Assembly (NCBI GenBank): GCA_003488445.1
Contig: DNLO01000168.1
Location: 1 to 26,478 of the forward strand
Length of the DNA stretch: 26,478 nucleotides
Direction: 5' to 3'
DNA from: Lachnospiraceae bacterium
GTDB lineage: Bacteria; Bacillota; Clostridia; Lachnospirales; Lachnospiraceae
Shown here: positions 14,748 to 22,921 of the stretch, piece by piece
How positions within the stretch are numbered: position 1 is the first letter of the stretch
How the letters are laid out: every line of letters begins with the position of its first letter
Notes under the pieces: model-generated
The model's database searches: none
The model's input: only the letters and a program-made list of their open reading frames with translations
What the model was told of the DNA's origin: nothing
Position numbers and translations under genes: made by a program

Positions 14748-16074
14748 TGTCGTCAGCTGCTGCCTCCGCACCTTCCGGCGCCGCATCCGACTGTACGAAC
14801 ACCTTGACTATCGATGTCACGCCGCTGCTGTATATCCCCTCCGGATATGCGAAAGTAACATCCGCATCGTACAGCCCCGTGGTCCATTCATCGATATTGT
14901 TCTTTATCTTCACATCATCCATGTCAATATGTCCGGTGAGCATGGTTCCGTTCACGGATGCCAGTATTTCCGGCAGCCCCCTGACACTCGTCACTACGCT
15001 TGTGGCTCCTCCGCCGATATGAACTGTGAATCCTTCAGGCGCGTTCTCTACTGTGATATTGGAGGATGGAACCTCCACATTCAGCAGGCTCATGGCCACC
15101 ACTTCCACGGTCACGGTAGACACCGTCTCGTCCTGCTCATTCGCAATGCTTATGCCCTGGGGAAGATACGCAGACACATCTATCGTCTTCATGACATTTT
15201 CGGTCGCACCGGTGATATCGATCTCCGTCGAAGGGATGCTGATCGAAGCCATCGTCGAGAGCACCTCCGGATCTCCGCCTACCGTGACAGTATTAATAGT
15301 CGCATTTATCTTGCCAGTAGCAGCGAAGCCCTCGGCAGGTGTGCCGGTATAGCCGTAAGTCACAGACACTTCCTTGTCCTCCCATATCTCCACAGATACG
15401 GATATGGTGCTCCTGGAGAGCTCAAGATTGGTCGTGTCTACTTCCTCTCCGTTTCGATCTATGAATACGATCGGTGCCTCAGTCCGCATATCTCTTGTCA
15501 TACCCTGTGCAGATACCCGGACTATGGCTCTGTCTATGGTATCCACCTGGGATTCCGGACCCTGTACTCTCACAACATTGCTTGCGAGTGTCACGTTGCC
15601 TACCGAATATCCGTCTGCCGGAGTACCTGTGATCTCATAGTCTATGGAGAACTGCTTGGTTCCCAGCTCCTCCACATGTACCGATGCATAAGCCGTCCGC
15701 GGCGTAATGCTCATGATCCTGTCAGCCAGTCTGTTGGCTTTTACATTGATGGGTACACGCCCGTTTGAATAATTGTTCATATCGATCGTGGCCGTGAAAT
15801 CATCTCTGGACAGCTGTGACAGCACCATTCTCTCTGCCCTGACCGTCACGGTGACATACTTCGATGCCTCCGCCAGTTCATAAGCCTCTCCGGCCGCCTC
15901 AAAGACCTCACCGTTCAGCACTCCTACCGGTATCTGAGTGAAGTTCTGATCCTTTACGGGATTATCTATACTCACTACCACAAGCCATATCATGACAGCC
16001 AGCAGCAGAGCCAGAAGCTTGAGCCAAAGGTTATTTGTTGCTCCGGAAAAGAAGCTCGATATCCGCTTTTTCAT
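14743..16074 (-). CDS. cdaR: CdaR (YbbR-domain regulator of diadenylate cyclase)
   Basis: 443 residues. An N-terminal membrane anchor at about 14-36 (NLWLKLLALLLAVMIWLVVV) is followed by an extracytoplasmic region of about four YbbR repeats; the recurring elements are tripartite strands such as TEIDITGA, GYSVGNVTLASNVVRVQGP and FAATGKINATINTVTVGG. It ends in a short acidic, Ala-rich tail. CdaR binds CdaA at the membrane and modulates c-di-AMP synthesis. The ATG overlaps the cdaA stop (ATGA), so the two are translationally coupled. In most Firmicutes glmM follows cdaR; here the operon ends and ptsH comes next. Confidence 0.93.
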   Translation of the reverse strand: MKKRISSFFSGATNNLWLKLLALLLAVMIWLVVVSIDNPVKDQNFTQIPVGVLNGEVFEAAGEAYELAEASKYVTVTVRAERMVLSQLSRDDFTATIDMNNYSNGRVPINVKANRLADRIMSITPRTAYASVHVEELGTKQFSIDYEITGTPADGYSVGNVTLASNVVRVQGPESQVDTIDRAIVRVSAQGMTRDMRTEAPIVFIDRNGEEVDTTNLELSRSTISVSVEIWEDKEVSVTYGYTGTPAEGFAATGKINATINTVTVGGDPEVLSTMASISIPSTEIDITGATENVMKTIDVSAYLPQGISIANEQDETVSTVTVEVVAMSLLNVEVPSSNITVENAPEGFTVHIGGGATSVVTSVRGLPEILASVNGTMLTGHIDMDDVKIKNNIDEWTTGLYDADVTFAYPEGIYSSGVTSIVKVFVQSDAAPEGAEAAADDN

Positions 16075-16931
16075 ACCTTGCTCCTCCCCCGTATCAGACT
16101 CCTGCGATCGTCCGTGACGATCTTGTTCTGCAGCTTGACCAGCTCTTCCCTGAGCTTGTCCTGATCGACACTGCGCATCAGACTCCCGCCGTATGCTATG
16201 GATACACGACCGGTCTCTTCCGATACTATTATCGTCAGTGAATCCGTTGCCTCCGAGATCCCCACCCCGGCTCTGTGTCTTGTTCCCAGCTCCTTGGACA
16301 GTTCCATATTGTCCGACAGCGGCAGATAGCAGGTGGCAGAAACCACACGGTCTCCCTCTACTATCACTGCTCCGTCATGAAGCGGTGTGTTGTGTTCGAA
16401 GATATTGATCAGCAGCTGATTGGTGACGATGGCATCCACTTCGATACCCGTTCGTACATATTCCGTCAGCGGATCATTCTGTTTCATCACTATGAGCGCA
16501 CCGGTCCTTGCTCTCCCCATCTCATAGCATGCCTTCACGATCTCGTTTATTGTCTTGTCCGAGAATCTCTCGTTGACACTTGAGCTGTTAAATGCAAACA
16601 GCGATGCTATGAAGTTCTTGCGCCCGAGCGAGTCGAGTGCCCGCCTGATCTCCGGCTGGAAACTGATAAGAAGAGCCATCAGTATCACGCTTATCCCGTT
16701 TCTCACTATCCAGAGTATCGTAGTCATCTGCAGAAGATATGCTACCAGCACGAAGACAACGATGACCACGATCCCTCTCATGAGGGACCATGCCCGGGTA
16801 TCTCTCAGCCACAGCATAACTTCATACACCAAAAAAGCAATAATGAGGATCTCCAGATAATCTGTGATCCCCATGGTTGGGATGGAATCAAAGCTGATAA
16901 AATTTTTTACCTGCTCTATGAATTGCTGCAT
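16071..16931 (-). CDS. cdaA: Membrane-bound diadenylate cyclase
   Basis: 286 residues, the usual CdaA length. It condenses two ATP into c-di-AMP, which controls potassium and osmolyte transport and cell-wall homeostasis. There are three membrane helices at about 25-42, 50-68 and 74-91, then the DAC (DisA_N) domain. Both catalytic signatures are intact: LHDGAVIV (DGA at 186-188) and GTRHRAGVGISEATD (RHR at 218-220). The start abuts the stop of the upstream membrane protein (TAAATG) and has GAGGAG upstream. It lies at the end of a long operon that begins with mreB, rather than in the common cdaA-cdaR-glmM trio. Confidence 0.97.
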   Translation of the reverse strand: MQQFIEQVKNFISFDSIPTMGITDYLEILIIAFLVYEVMLWLRDTRAWSLMRGIVVIVVFVLVAYLLQMTTILWIVRNGISVILMALLISFQPEIRRALDSLGRKNFIASLFAFNSSSVNERFSDKTINEIVKACYEMGRARTGALIVMKQNDPLTEYVRTGIEVDAIVTNQLLINIFEHNTPLHDGAVIVEGDRVVSATCYLPLSDNMELSKELGTRHRAGVGISEATDSLTIIVSEETGRVSIAYGGSLMRSVDQDKLREELVKLQNKIVTDDRRSLIRGRSKV

Positions 16932-17885
16932 TTACTCCTCTTTGTAAGACTTCCGGAAATCATCCTCCGGCTTGGACTGGTGTGCCTTTCTTCTCTTATG
17001 CGTCTTTATCTTGGGTACCGCCTTAACGTAATAGAAATAGGAGTCGTCCTCGAACTGCACCCTTTCGGTCTTTGCGTAGTCGACGCTGAAAACGAACAGC
17101 TTGAATACAGCGGAAACAAGGAATGCTACCAGTGACCCCAGCAGAAGTCCGGCGAAATTTATATCCGCCCCTAGTCTTGCTCCTACGATCACCGTCAATA
17201 TCATATTCGCCACCAGACCGGATATTATGGCCACATTCCACGACTGCTTCATGGACAACCGCTTGATGATATTAACTATCACGACAGTAAAGGCAAAGGC
17301 AATGATATACACGGTCATCTTGTCATTCTTCAGGACCCCGTCGAGTATGGATCTGAATTTCTCTACCGTAGTGGCATCCGACATGGCCCGTATATCTTCC
17401 GCAGAACCGGAAATATAGTTCAGCGTGAAATACGAAGCAACGCCAAACCCTACCGACAGCGCAGAGAGCGGTGTCCCTATCAGACCGTAGATCACCGGCA
17501 TGGCATAGGGAATACCGACAAAAAACGAGAGCGGTGTCAGGAGCACCGCCATGGTGTCTTTGGGTGTGAACCTGAAATACAGGAGGAACATCAGTAAAAA
17601 CAGTGCCGTCACGACCACAGCTGCCTCAAGTGACAGTGCGTAACAATGCAGGATTATAAATGCAGCCGAGAAAAAAATGATCAGTCCGGAGGGCAGCAGC
17701 GAGCACAAAAGAGAAACCGCCAGCACTATACCGGTAGAGTCGAGTCTGTCCATATATCCGAGACTGCTGTTTATCACGGAAAGTGATATCAGCGAAAGGA
17801 AAAACCTCAACGCCCCTTTCAGGAGGGTCTCGTATCGGCTCACAAACTCTTCTATATAATCCCTGACATCATAGATACTATTCAT
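16932..17885 (-). CDS. Conserved-looking multi-spanning membrane protein upstream of cdaA, unknown function
   Basis: 317 residues, not recognised. After a short amphipathic start (MNSIYDVRDYIEEFVSRYE) there are about nine hydrophobic segments, roughly 25-42, 50-66, 68-86, 88-106, 113-130, 134-158, 194-211, 222-240 and 246-268. A charged loop (~158-190) divides them into a set of six and a set of three. The C-terminal ~45 residues are cytoplasmic by charge and contain VQFEDDSYFYYVKAVPK followed by a very basic KTHKRRKAHQ tail. It overlaps the preceding gene by 8 bp, has a CAGGAAGCG ribosome site, and its TAA abuts the cdaA ATG. Tight coupling to cdaA suggests work at the membrane with the cyclase, or a shared need in cell-envelope growth. 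Transport of some small solute is another possibility. Confidence 0.8.
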   Translation of the reverse strand: MNSIYDVRDYIEEFVSRYETLLKGALRFFLSLISLSVINSSLGYMDRLDSTGIVLAVSLLCSLLPSGLIIFFSAAFIILHCYALSLEAAVVVTALFLLMFLLYFRFTPKDTMAVLLTPLSFFVGIPYAMPVIYGLIGTPLSALSVGFGVASYFTLNYISGSAEDIRAMSDATTVEKFRSILDGVLKNDKMTVYIIAFAFTVVIVNIIKRLSMKQSWNVAIISGLVANMILTVIVGARLGADINFAGLLLGSLVAFLVSAVFKLFVFSVDYAKTERVQFEDDSYFYYVKAVPKIKTHKRRKAHQSKPEDDFRKSYKEE

Positions 17886-18282
17886 CGCTTCCTGTTTCCT
17901 GCATGTTCAATAGTTCTCTCAGGGCATAATTATAATCGTTCAGCTTTTTCTTTGCCCCGTCATATCTGAAGGAATAGACTACATAGGCAATTATACCGAA
18001 CACTCCCGCAAAAATGACATATGCCGTGACCAGCTTCCTTCCCGTTTCGAGAAGGTCCATCGTATATATATCCTGCATGAGACGGTCTATGTTGTAATAC
18101 ACGTAGAGTCCCAGCACCAGAGCGAAAGATATGGTCGCCGATACTATGGCCTTTACGACATTCAGCGTCACATAGTCACTCCTGAAATAATTGCATATCC
18201 GAATGGCTTCCTTTCCCTCATTCTCCTCGAATGACGCCATTCTGGTCATCAGTATCACCCTGTCGCCGTCAATGCGGCTCAT
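17878..18282 (-). CDS. Small membrane protein with two helices, unknown function
   Basis: 134 residues, not recognised. The first ~38 residues are hydrophilic and charged (EENEGKEAIRICNYFRSDY). Two hydrophobic helices follow at about 43-64 and 86-105 with a short outer loop, and a cytoplasmic C-terminal segment rich in Lys, Asn and Glu that could form a coiled coil (AKKKLNDYNYALRELLNM). The ATG abuts the stop of the zinc-ribbon gene (TAAATG), and its TAG lies inside the next gene, so translation is coupled on both sides. The topology would place both ends inside. It resembles a small accessory or scaffold protein more than an enzyme. Confidence 0.78.
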   Translation of the reverse strand: MSRIDGDRVILMTRMASFEENEGKEAIRICNYFRSDYVTLNVVKAIVSATISFALVLGLYVYYNIDRLMQDIYTMDLLETGRKLVTAYVIFAGVFGIIAYVVYSFRYDGAKKKLNDYNYALRELLNMQETGSDE

Positions 18283-18690
18283 TTACTTAAGGAACCTCAT
18301 AGCCGGGTTGCTCTTCTGAGGCTTCTTTTCTACCGGAGCCTGTGCTCCGGGCTTTGCGATCGATGCACTGAGTCCGTTTGCAAGCTCTGCCTTGCACTTG
18401 TCGCAATACCTTCCGCTGCGGATTATGGTCCCGCAGTTCTCACAGGGGATCCCTATCGGCGAGTCCTCTGCAAGAAGGAGTCTCTCCTCCCTGATCCACT
18501 GATGTATCTGATTGGTATCCACATCACAGGCCTCACATACCTTGGGTATGGACTCCCTGGGGTTCTCTTTGATATAGTTCTTGACTGTCTCAAACTTCTT
18601 CTCTGCCTCTTCCCTGCATGTAGGGCAGATCGGCTGTCCTCCTATGTAATTGAAGATCCTTCCGCATTTGCGACAATTCTTTACGTTCAT
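18283..18690 (-). CDS. YvyF-like flagellar-operon zinc-ribbon protein
   Basis: 135 residues from the ATG at 18690, chosen for its strong GAGGAGG site; a frame extension to 18717 has no such site. The protein begins CRKCG, then CPTC, a helical region IPKVCEACDVDTNQIHQWIREERLLL that resembles a small DNA-binding or anti-sigma-like helix-turn-helix, and a second ribbon CENCG...CDKC. This order matches the YvyF (TIGR03826-type) proteins known beside comF and flgM in Bacillus-like flagellar regions. The comFC gene is indeed directly upstream here, but flgM is not downstream. Its molecular role in the family is poorly defined. A Pro/Ala/Lys-rich tail ends the protein. Confidence 0.82.
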   Translation of the reverse strand: MNVKNCRKCGRIFNYIGGQPICPTCREEAEKKFETVKNYIKENPRESIPKVCEACDVDTNQIHQWIREERLLLAEDSPIGIPCENCGTIIRSGRYCDKCKAELANGLSASIAKPGAQAPVEKKPQKSNPAMRFLK

Positions 18691-18713
18691 GGTAACCTCC
18701 TCTATTGTCTTTC

Positions 18714-19472
18714 TCACACCGGTGCCCCGGATGACAACGCAATAAAAAACACTTTATCTATGCCGACTTTCCTGAGAAGAAAAGCTACCGCATCTACTGT
18801 ACTTCCCGTTGTATATATATCGTCTACAACAAGGGCGTTTTTCCATTGTACATCAACACAGCCTATTTTGAAAGCCCCTTTAAGGTTTTTCACGCGTTCC
18901 TCCCTGGACAGCTCCTTCATGGGTCTGGTGTCTTTTATCCTAATGACGGCATCAGAGCTGACCGGGATCCCTGTACGCTCCGATATCCTGTCTGCTATCA
19001 GTTCCGACTGGTTGTAGCCTCTTTTCTTTCTCCTTTTTTCGGATATCGGCACAGGTATCAGGATGTCCGGTCTGCAGTGCTCAATGAAAGCCCCCAGATG
19101 TCTTATGATATCCACGGCGTAATACTCGGCGTATTCTTTCCTGCCATTGTATTTGAACCCGGCTATGGACGCTCTTGTAAGATCATCATACACATACAGG
19201 CTCCGTCCCCTGTCAAAGGAATGCCCGGTATGAGTGCAGTCATCGCAGTACTCCTGTGCGGCCCCGGAGAGGAGTCTGCCGCATTTCATACAGTAGCTTT
19301 CTCCCACATATCCGACCCTCTTCCTGCAGTCTTCGCATATAAGAGGTCCGCCGAATGTCAGCACTTCATCGCAGAACGGGCATCTCCTCGGGTATACTAA
19401 ATCAGCTGTCCATTTCAGCCATCTCCCGGATCCTTCTTTCAAATCCTGTATTTCTCTTCTCTTCGCTCTCAT
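18714..19472 (-). CDS. comFC: ComF family phosphoribosyltransferase-like protein
   Basis: About 240-252 residues. An N-terminal zinc region carries CPFC, CEDC, CMKCG and CDDC, followed by a phosphoribosyltransferase fold: YNGRKEYAEYYA, PDILIPVPISEKRRKKRGYNQSELIA and the PRPP-type loop ALVVDDIYTTGST. ComFC is needed for DNA uptake in competent Bacillus and may help DNA metabolism more widely. The longest frame starts at 19472 inside recD2 (71-bp overlap) and lacks a ribosome site; a TTG at 19442, after AGGA, is an alternative, so the true N-terminus is uncertain. Neighbours are recD2 upstream and the yvyF-like gene 23 bp downstream. Confidence 0.9.
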   Translation of the reverse strand: MRAKRREIQDLKEGSGRWLKWTADLVYPRRCPFCDEVLTFGGPLICEDCRKRVGYVGESYCMKCGRLLSGAAQEYCDDCTHTGHSFDRGRSLYVYDDLTRASIAGFKYNGRKEYAEYYAVDIIRHLGAFIEHCRPDILIPVPISEKRRKKRGYNQSELIADRISERTGIPVSSDAVIRIKDTRPMKELSREERVKNLKGAFKIGCVDVQWKNALVVDDIYTTGSTVDAVAFLLRKVGIDKVFFIALSSGAPV

Positions 19473-21618
19473 TGTATATCATATCCTCTACGGTCCGGCT
19501 CTGTCCCAGGATACATACCATTGTCTTCGCTCTCGTCACGGCAGTGTAGAGTAGATTCCGGTTCATGAGCATGCGCGGACCGGACAGCAGCGGCAGTATC
19601 ACAGCCCTGTATTCGCTTCCCTGGGATTTGTGGATGGTAATGGCATAAGCGAGCTCGAGTTCGGACAGCGCCTCCCCCTTATACTCGGCCTCCCGTCCGT
19701 CATCAAACCTGATATAAGCACTGTCCGATGATACTGAAAGCACTCTGCCTATATCACCGTTATATACTCCCTCCCCTGTTTCGGTGACCATACCCCTGCC
19801 GTTGGATACGATCCACGACATCTCGTAGTTGTTCTTTATCTGCATCACCTTGTCGCCTGTCCTTATTATGCCGTTCACCGTCCCGATCTCCTTCTTCATC
19901 CTTCCCGGGGGGTTCATGGCCTCCTGCAGCCTGAGGTTCAGATTGTCTACACCCAGCGGACCTTTTCTGACCGGCGTCAGCACCTGAATGTCCACAGGAG
20001 TACAGTGCAGATGTCTGGGCAGCTTTTCTCCTGCCAGATAGATGATCCCCTGTATGATCCTCCCTGCATCATTTCTTTCAAGGAAGAAGAAATCCTCGTT
20101 CCTGGCATCGAGCGTTATGGGCTTTCCTTCTATTATCAGGTGAGCGTTTTTTACGATGGCAGATGCTGCTGCCTGTCTGTAGATCTTTTTCAGCCTCGTC
20201 ACATGGATATACTCCGACCGTATCATATCCTTTAGCACGGCCCCGGGTCCGACAGACGGCAGCTGGTCGGCATCTCCCACGAGTATCAGCCTGGTTCCCG
20301 GCACCACAGCTCGAAGGAGCGACCTGAAGATGAATATATCCACCATGGACATCTCATCCAGTATGATCACGTCAGTTTCCAGCGGATTGTCTGCGTTGCG
20401 TTCAAATCCGGCAGATGGATTGCCGCCCATCACGGCACCCGCCCCCAGAAGCCTGTGTATGGTCTTTGCCTCGTGTCCCGATGCTTCTGTCATCCGCTTG
20501 GCGGCTCTCCCGGTCGGTGCTGCGAGAGTTACATCCAGCCCTTTTGCTTCAAAGTAACTTATCATAAGGTTTATTATGGTGGTCTTTCCGGTGCCGGGTC
20601 CTCCCGTGATGATGGAGACCATATTACAGATGGCACTCCTTACGGCCTCCCTCTGGCTGTCTTCCAGAGATATTCCCGTTTCCTTCTCTATGGCCGATAT
20701 CCTGTCGTAAACCTCTGCCTCATCAGCCTTTTCATCCACACACAGATCATGCAGCAGGGCTGCCGCCTCGGCCTCCGCGTAATATGCCGTATCAGAGTAG
20801 CAGTACTCCACATCCTCATATATTTCTCTGATGAGCCTTCGTTCTATGGAGAGGGCATCTATCTGGCGTATCACCGGTTCCCTGTCCAGCCCCAGCATCT
20901 CCGCGGTCCTGTCCGTCAGGTCTTTTTCCGGCAGACACAGGCTCCCCGATGCCGATGCCTCTGACAGCAGATACAGCACAGCCGATCTGATGCGATACTC
21001 CGAATCTCTCTCTATTCCCGCTTCCGCCGCTATCCTGTCTGCCGTAAGGAATCCTACACCCTCGATATCCTCTATCAGTCTGTAGGGATTCGTACGGATC
21101 ACATCATATACACGCTCTTTATATCTGTCATATATTTTCTGGCCCAGATGGGGTGATATGGAATAGTTTCCCAGAAACGACAGTGCCTGTCTGCTCCCGG
21201 CTTTGGCCTCGAATGCCTCTGATATGGATATGGCTTTTCTTAAGGATATCCCCTTGATCTCGGAAAGTCTTTCGGGCTCCTCCTCCATGATCCGGAAGGT
21301 TTCCTCACCGAACCTGTCCACTATCCTTTTGGCCAGTCCGGCTCCTATCCCCTTCACGGCTCCCGATGAAAGGTATCTGAATATGGAGGCGGCATCATTT
21401 AAGGGATCTATCGTGAAAGATGTCACGGAGAACTGTATCCCGTACTTGGGATTGTCGGTATAGTCCCCCTCGTAAGATACGGCCTCCCCGGGATCGAGCT
21501 CAGGCAGATTTCCGACGCAGGTGATATCACCTCCGTCTGCTGTGTTCAATATAAGTACTGTATAGGAATTCTCCGGATTCCGGTAAACGATATGATCTAT
21601 TATGCCTTTTAAGAGCAT
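19402..21618 (-). CDS. recD2: RecD2-type ATP-dependent 5'-3' DNA helicase
   Basis: 738 residues. The N-terminal third has an OB-like domain and helix-hairpin-helix repeats (GAVKGIGAGLAKRIVDRFG, EGVGFLTADRIAAEAGI), the feature that separates RecD2 from RecBCD-bound RecD. Superfamily 1 motifs follow: Walker A GGPGTGKTT at 339-347, APTGRAAKRM, DEMSMVD at 421-427, GDADQLPSVGPG at 448-459, and YAITIHKSQGSEY with LYTAVTRAK near the C-terminus. Such enzymes act in replication-fork and mismatch or break repair in bacteria that lack RecBC. The ATG abuts the stop of the flgJ-type gene (TAAATG), so it is translated from the flagellar-rod message. That is an unusual setting for a repair helicase. Confidence 0.95.
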   Translation of the reverse strand: MLLKGIIDHIVYRNPENSYTVLILNTADGGDITCVGNLPELDPGEAVSYEGDYTDNPKYGIQFSVTSFTIDPLNDAASIFRYLSSGAVKGIGAGLAKRIVDRFGEETFRIMEEEPERLSEIKGISLRKAISISEAFEAKAGSRQALSFLGNYSISPHLGQKIYDRYKERVYDVIRTNPYRLIEDIEGVGFLTADRIAAEAGIERDSEYRIRSAVLYLLSEASASGSLCLPEKDLTDRTAEMLGLDREPVIRQIDALSIERRLIREIYEDVEYCYSDTAYYAEAEAAALLHDLCVDEKADEAEVYDRISAIEKETGISLEDSQREAVRSAICNMVSIITGGPGTGKTTIINLMISYFEAKGLDVTLAAPTGRAAKRMTEASGHEAKTIHRLLGAGAVMGGNPSAGFERNADNPLETDVIILDEMSMVDIFIFRSLLRAVVPGTRLILVGDADQLPSVGPGAVLKDMIRSEYIHVTRLKKIYRQAAASAIVKNAHLIIEGKPITLDARNEDFFFLERNDAGRIIQGIIYLAGEKLPRHLHCTPVDIQVLTPVRKGPLGVDNLNLRLQEAMNPPGRMKKEIGTVNGIIRTGDKVMQIKNNYEMSWIVSNGRGMVTETGEGVYNGDIGRVLSVSSDSAYIRFDDGREAEYKGEALSELELAYAITIHKSQGSEYRAVILPLLSGPRMLMNRNLLYTAVTRAKTMVCILGQSRTVEDMIYNESEEKRNTGFERRIREMAEMDS

Positions 21619-22056
21619 TTACTTTTTTCCGGAGCCCGATGCCGCTGCCGCTTTTGCATCTGCCTCCTCCGGAGTGATACCGATATTACGCTTCATCTGC
21701 TCATAAAGCATCTGAGCGAGTCCGAGACTCTCCTTTTCCGTAGCCTCTGCAGCATATTCCTTCACAAGATTATCCTTGTAATAGTCCACAAGCATGCTGT
21801 TGGACCCCGTGTCAAGGGCATCCTTGGGAACGGTCTTCATCATCTCCTTGAACATCTGCTCGACAAAATAACTCTCGAACTGCTTGCATGCATCGAGAAG
21901 CTTTTCCTCTTCAGCCGAGTTTACACCGCTTCCCTTGGCCTTTACCCTGCTGCCGTTCTCAGAAATGCTCGAGAGCGTGCTCTTCAGCTTTGACGCATTG
22001 GCCTCGGAAACCGCCTGGCTTGATAGATTTGTCAGATAACTGCTGTCTATATCCAT
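21619..22056 (-). CDS. FlgJ N-terminal-type rod-binding protein
   Basis: 145 residues. The central part (KLLDACKQFESYFVEQMFKE through GSNSMLVDYYKDNLVKEYAA) matches the rod-binding domain of FlgJ, which caps and helps assemble the flagellar rod. The C-terminal peptidoglycan hydrolase domain of proteobacterial FlgJ is absent, as is usual in Firmicutes, where wall penetration needs a separate enzyme. The N-terminus is Ser/Asn-rich and the C-terminus is Ala/Gly-rich and flexible. It follows the flgG-type gene after 21 bp. The ribosome site (GAGAGC) is weak. Confidence 0.88.
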   Translation of the reverse strand: MDIDSSYLTNLSSQAVSEANASKLKSTLSSISENGSRVKAKGSGVNSAEEEKLLDACKQFESYFVEQMFKEMMKTVPKDALDTGSNSMLVDYYKDNLVKEYAAEATEKESLGLAQMLYEQMKRNIGITPEEADAKAAAASGSGKK

Positions 22057-22077
22057 ATCGTGTCTGCTCTCAGCCTA

Positions 22078-22902
22078 TCATCTCTTCAGCTGGTTCGCTG
22101 TCTGCATCATGTCATCGGTTGTGGTTATGGCTTTGGAGTTAAGCTCGTAAGCTCTCTGTGCCACGATCAGGTTGACCATCTCATCGGCAACCTGGACATT
22201 GGATCCCTCCAGATATCCCTGTCTGATCACGGATTTCTCCAGGTTGTTGTTGGTCGCTTCGTTCATCGGCTGTCCGGATGCGGCAGAAACCGCATACAGG
22301 GAATCTCCCTCCTTGGTAAGGCCCTTGGGATTCTGGAACTGCGTCATGCCTATCTGCATCCCGGCAATGGGCTGCGGGTTGTTCTGAGCATCAGGATACA
22401 TGAGCTGTCCCGTGGCATCCACCTCGACCCGGTTGGCGATGTAGTTCCCGTTCAGTGTGATCGGCTGACCGTTCGTATTCAGTACCGGGAGACCGTCGGA
22501 GTTCGCGAGGGTGAGTCCTCCCTGGGCGTTCATCATGAAGTTGAAATCGCCGTTTCTCGTATAATATGTCTGCCCGTCATTTCCCCTTACCGCAAAGAAA
22601 CCTTTGCCCTGAATGGCAAAGCTGGTAGCACTCTCTGACTCCAGCAGAGCGCCGTTGGTAAACTGTGACGTGATGGAAGCATTTCTCACACCCAGTCCTA
22701 CCTGTGCTCCTATGGGCTTATTCTCCACCGCATGAGCTGTAGTGGTCTTTGTCTGGAGTGTCTGATACAGGAGGCTCTTGAATTCATTCGTCTCCGTCTT
22801 ATACCCTGTCGTGTTCACATTGGCAAGATTGTTTGCGATAGTATCCACATTGTTCTGCTGGGCTATCATTCCAGTTGCTGCGGTCCAAAGCGATCTAACC
22901 AT
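22078..22902 (-). CDS. flgG: Flagellar basal-body rod protein FlgG-type (FlhP position)
   Basis: 274 residues. The N-terminal rod signature MVRSLWTAATGMIAQQNNVDTIANNLANVNTTGYK is followed by the FlgE/F/G domain (ALLESESATSFAIQGKGFFAV, YYTRNGDFNFMMNAQGGLTL). The C-terminal helix NVQVADEMVNLIVAQRAYELNSKAITTTDDMMQTANQL carries the classic rod, hook and basal-body end. It is exported through the flagellar type III system and forms the distal rod. A strong GGGAGGGG site precedes the start. It is the second of two adjacent rod genes directly behind mreB/mbl, the same order as mbl-flhO-flhP in Bacillus subtilis. Confidence 0.92.
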   Translation of the reverse strand: MVRSLWTAATGMIAQQNNVDTIANNLANVNTTGYKTETNEFKSLLYQTLQTKTTTAHAVENKPIGAQVGLGVRNASITSQFTNGALLESESATSFAIQGKGFFAVRGNDGQTYYTRNGDFNFMMNAQGGLTLANSDGLPVLNTNGQPITLNGNYIANRVEVDATGQLMYPDAQNNPQPIAGMQIGMTQFQNPKGLTKEGDSLYAVSAASGQPMNEATNNNLEKSVIRQGYLEGSNVQVADEMVNLIVAQRAYELNSKAITTTDDMMQTANQLKR

Positions 22903-22921
22903 CAGTACACCCCTCCCTTTC

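Noticed and set aside
14740..15768. 342-residue open frame on the plus strand opposite cdaR
   Set aside because: It is antisense to clear YbbR repeats, its composition (many His, Arg, Tyr) is that of a shadow frame, and it has no ribosome site.
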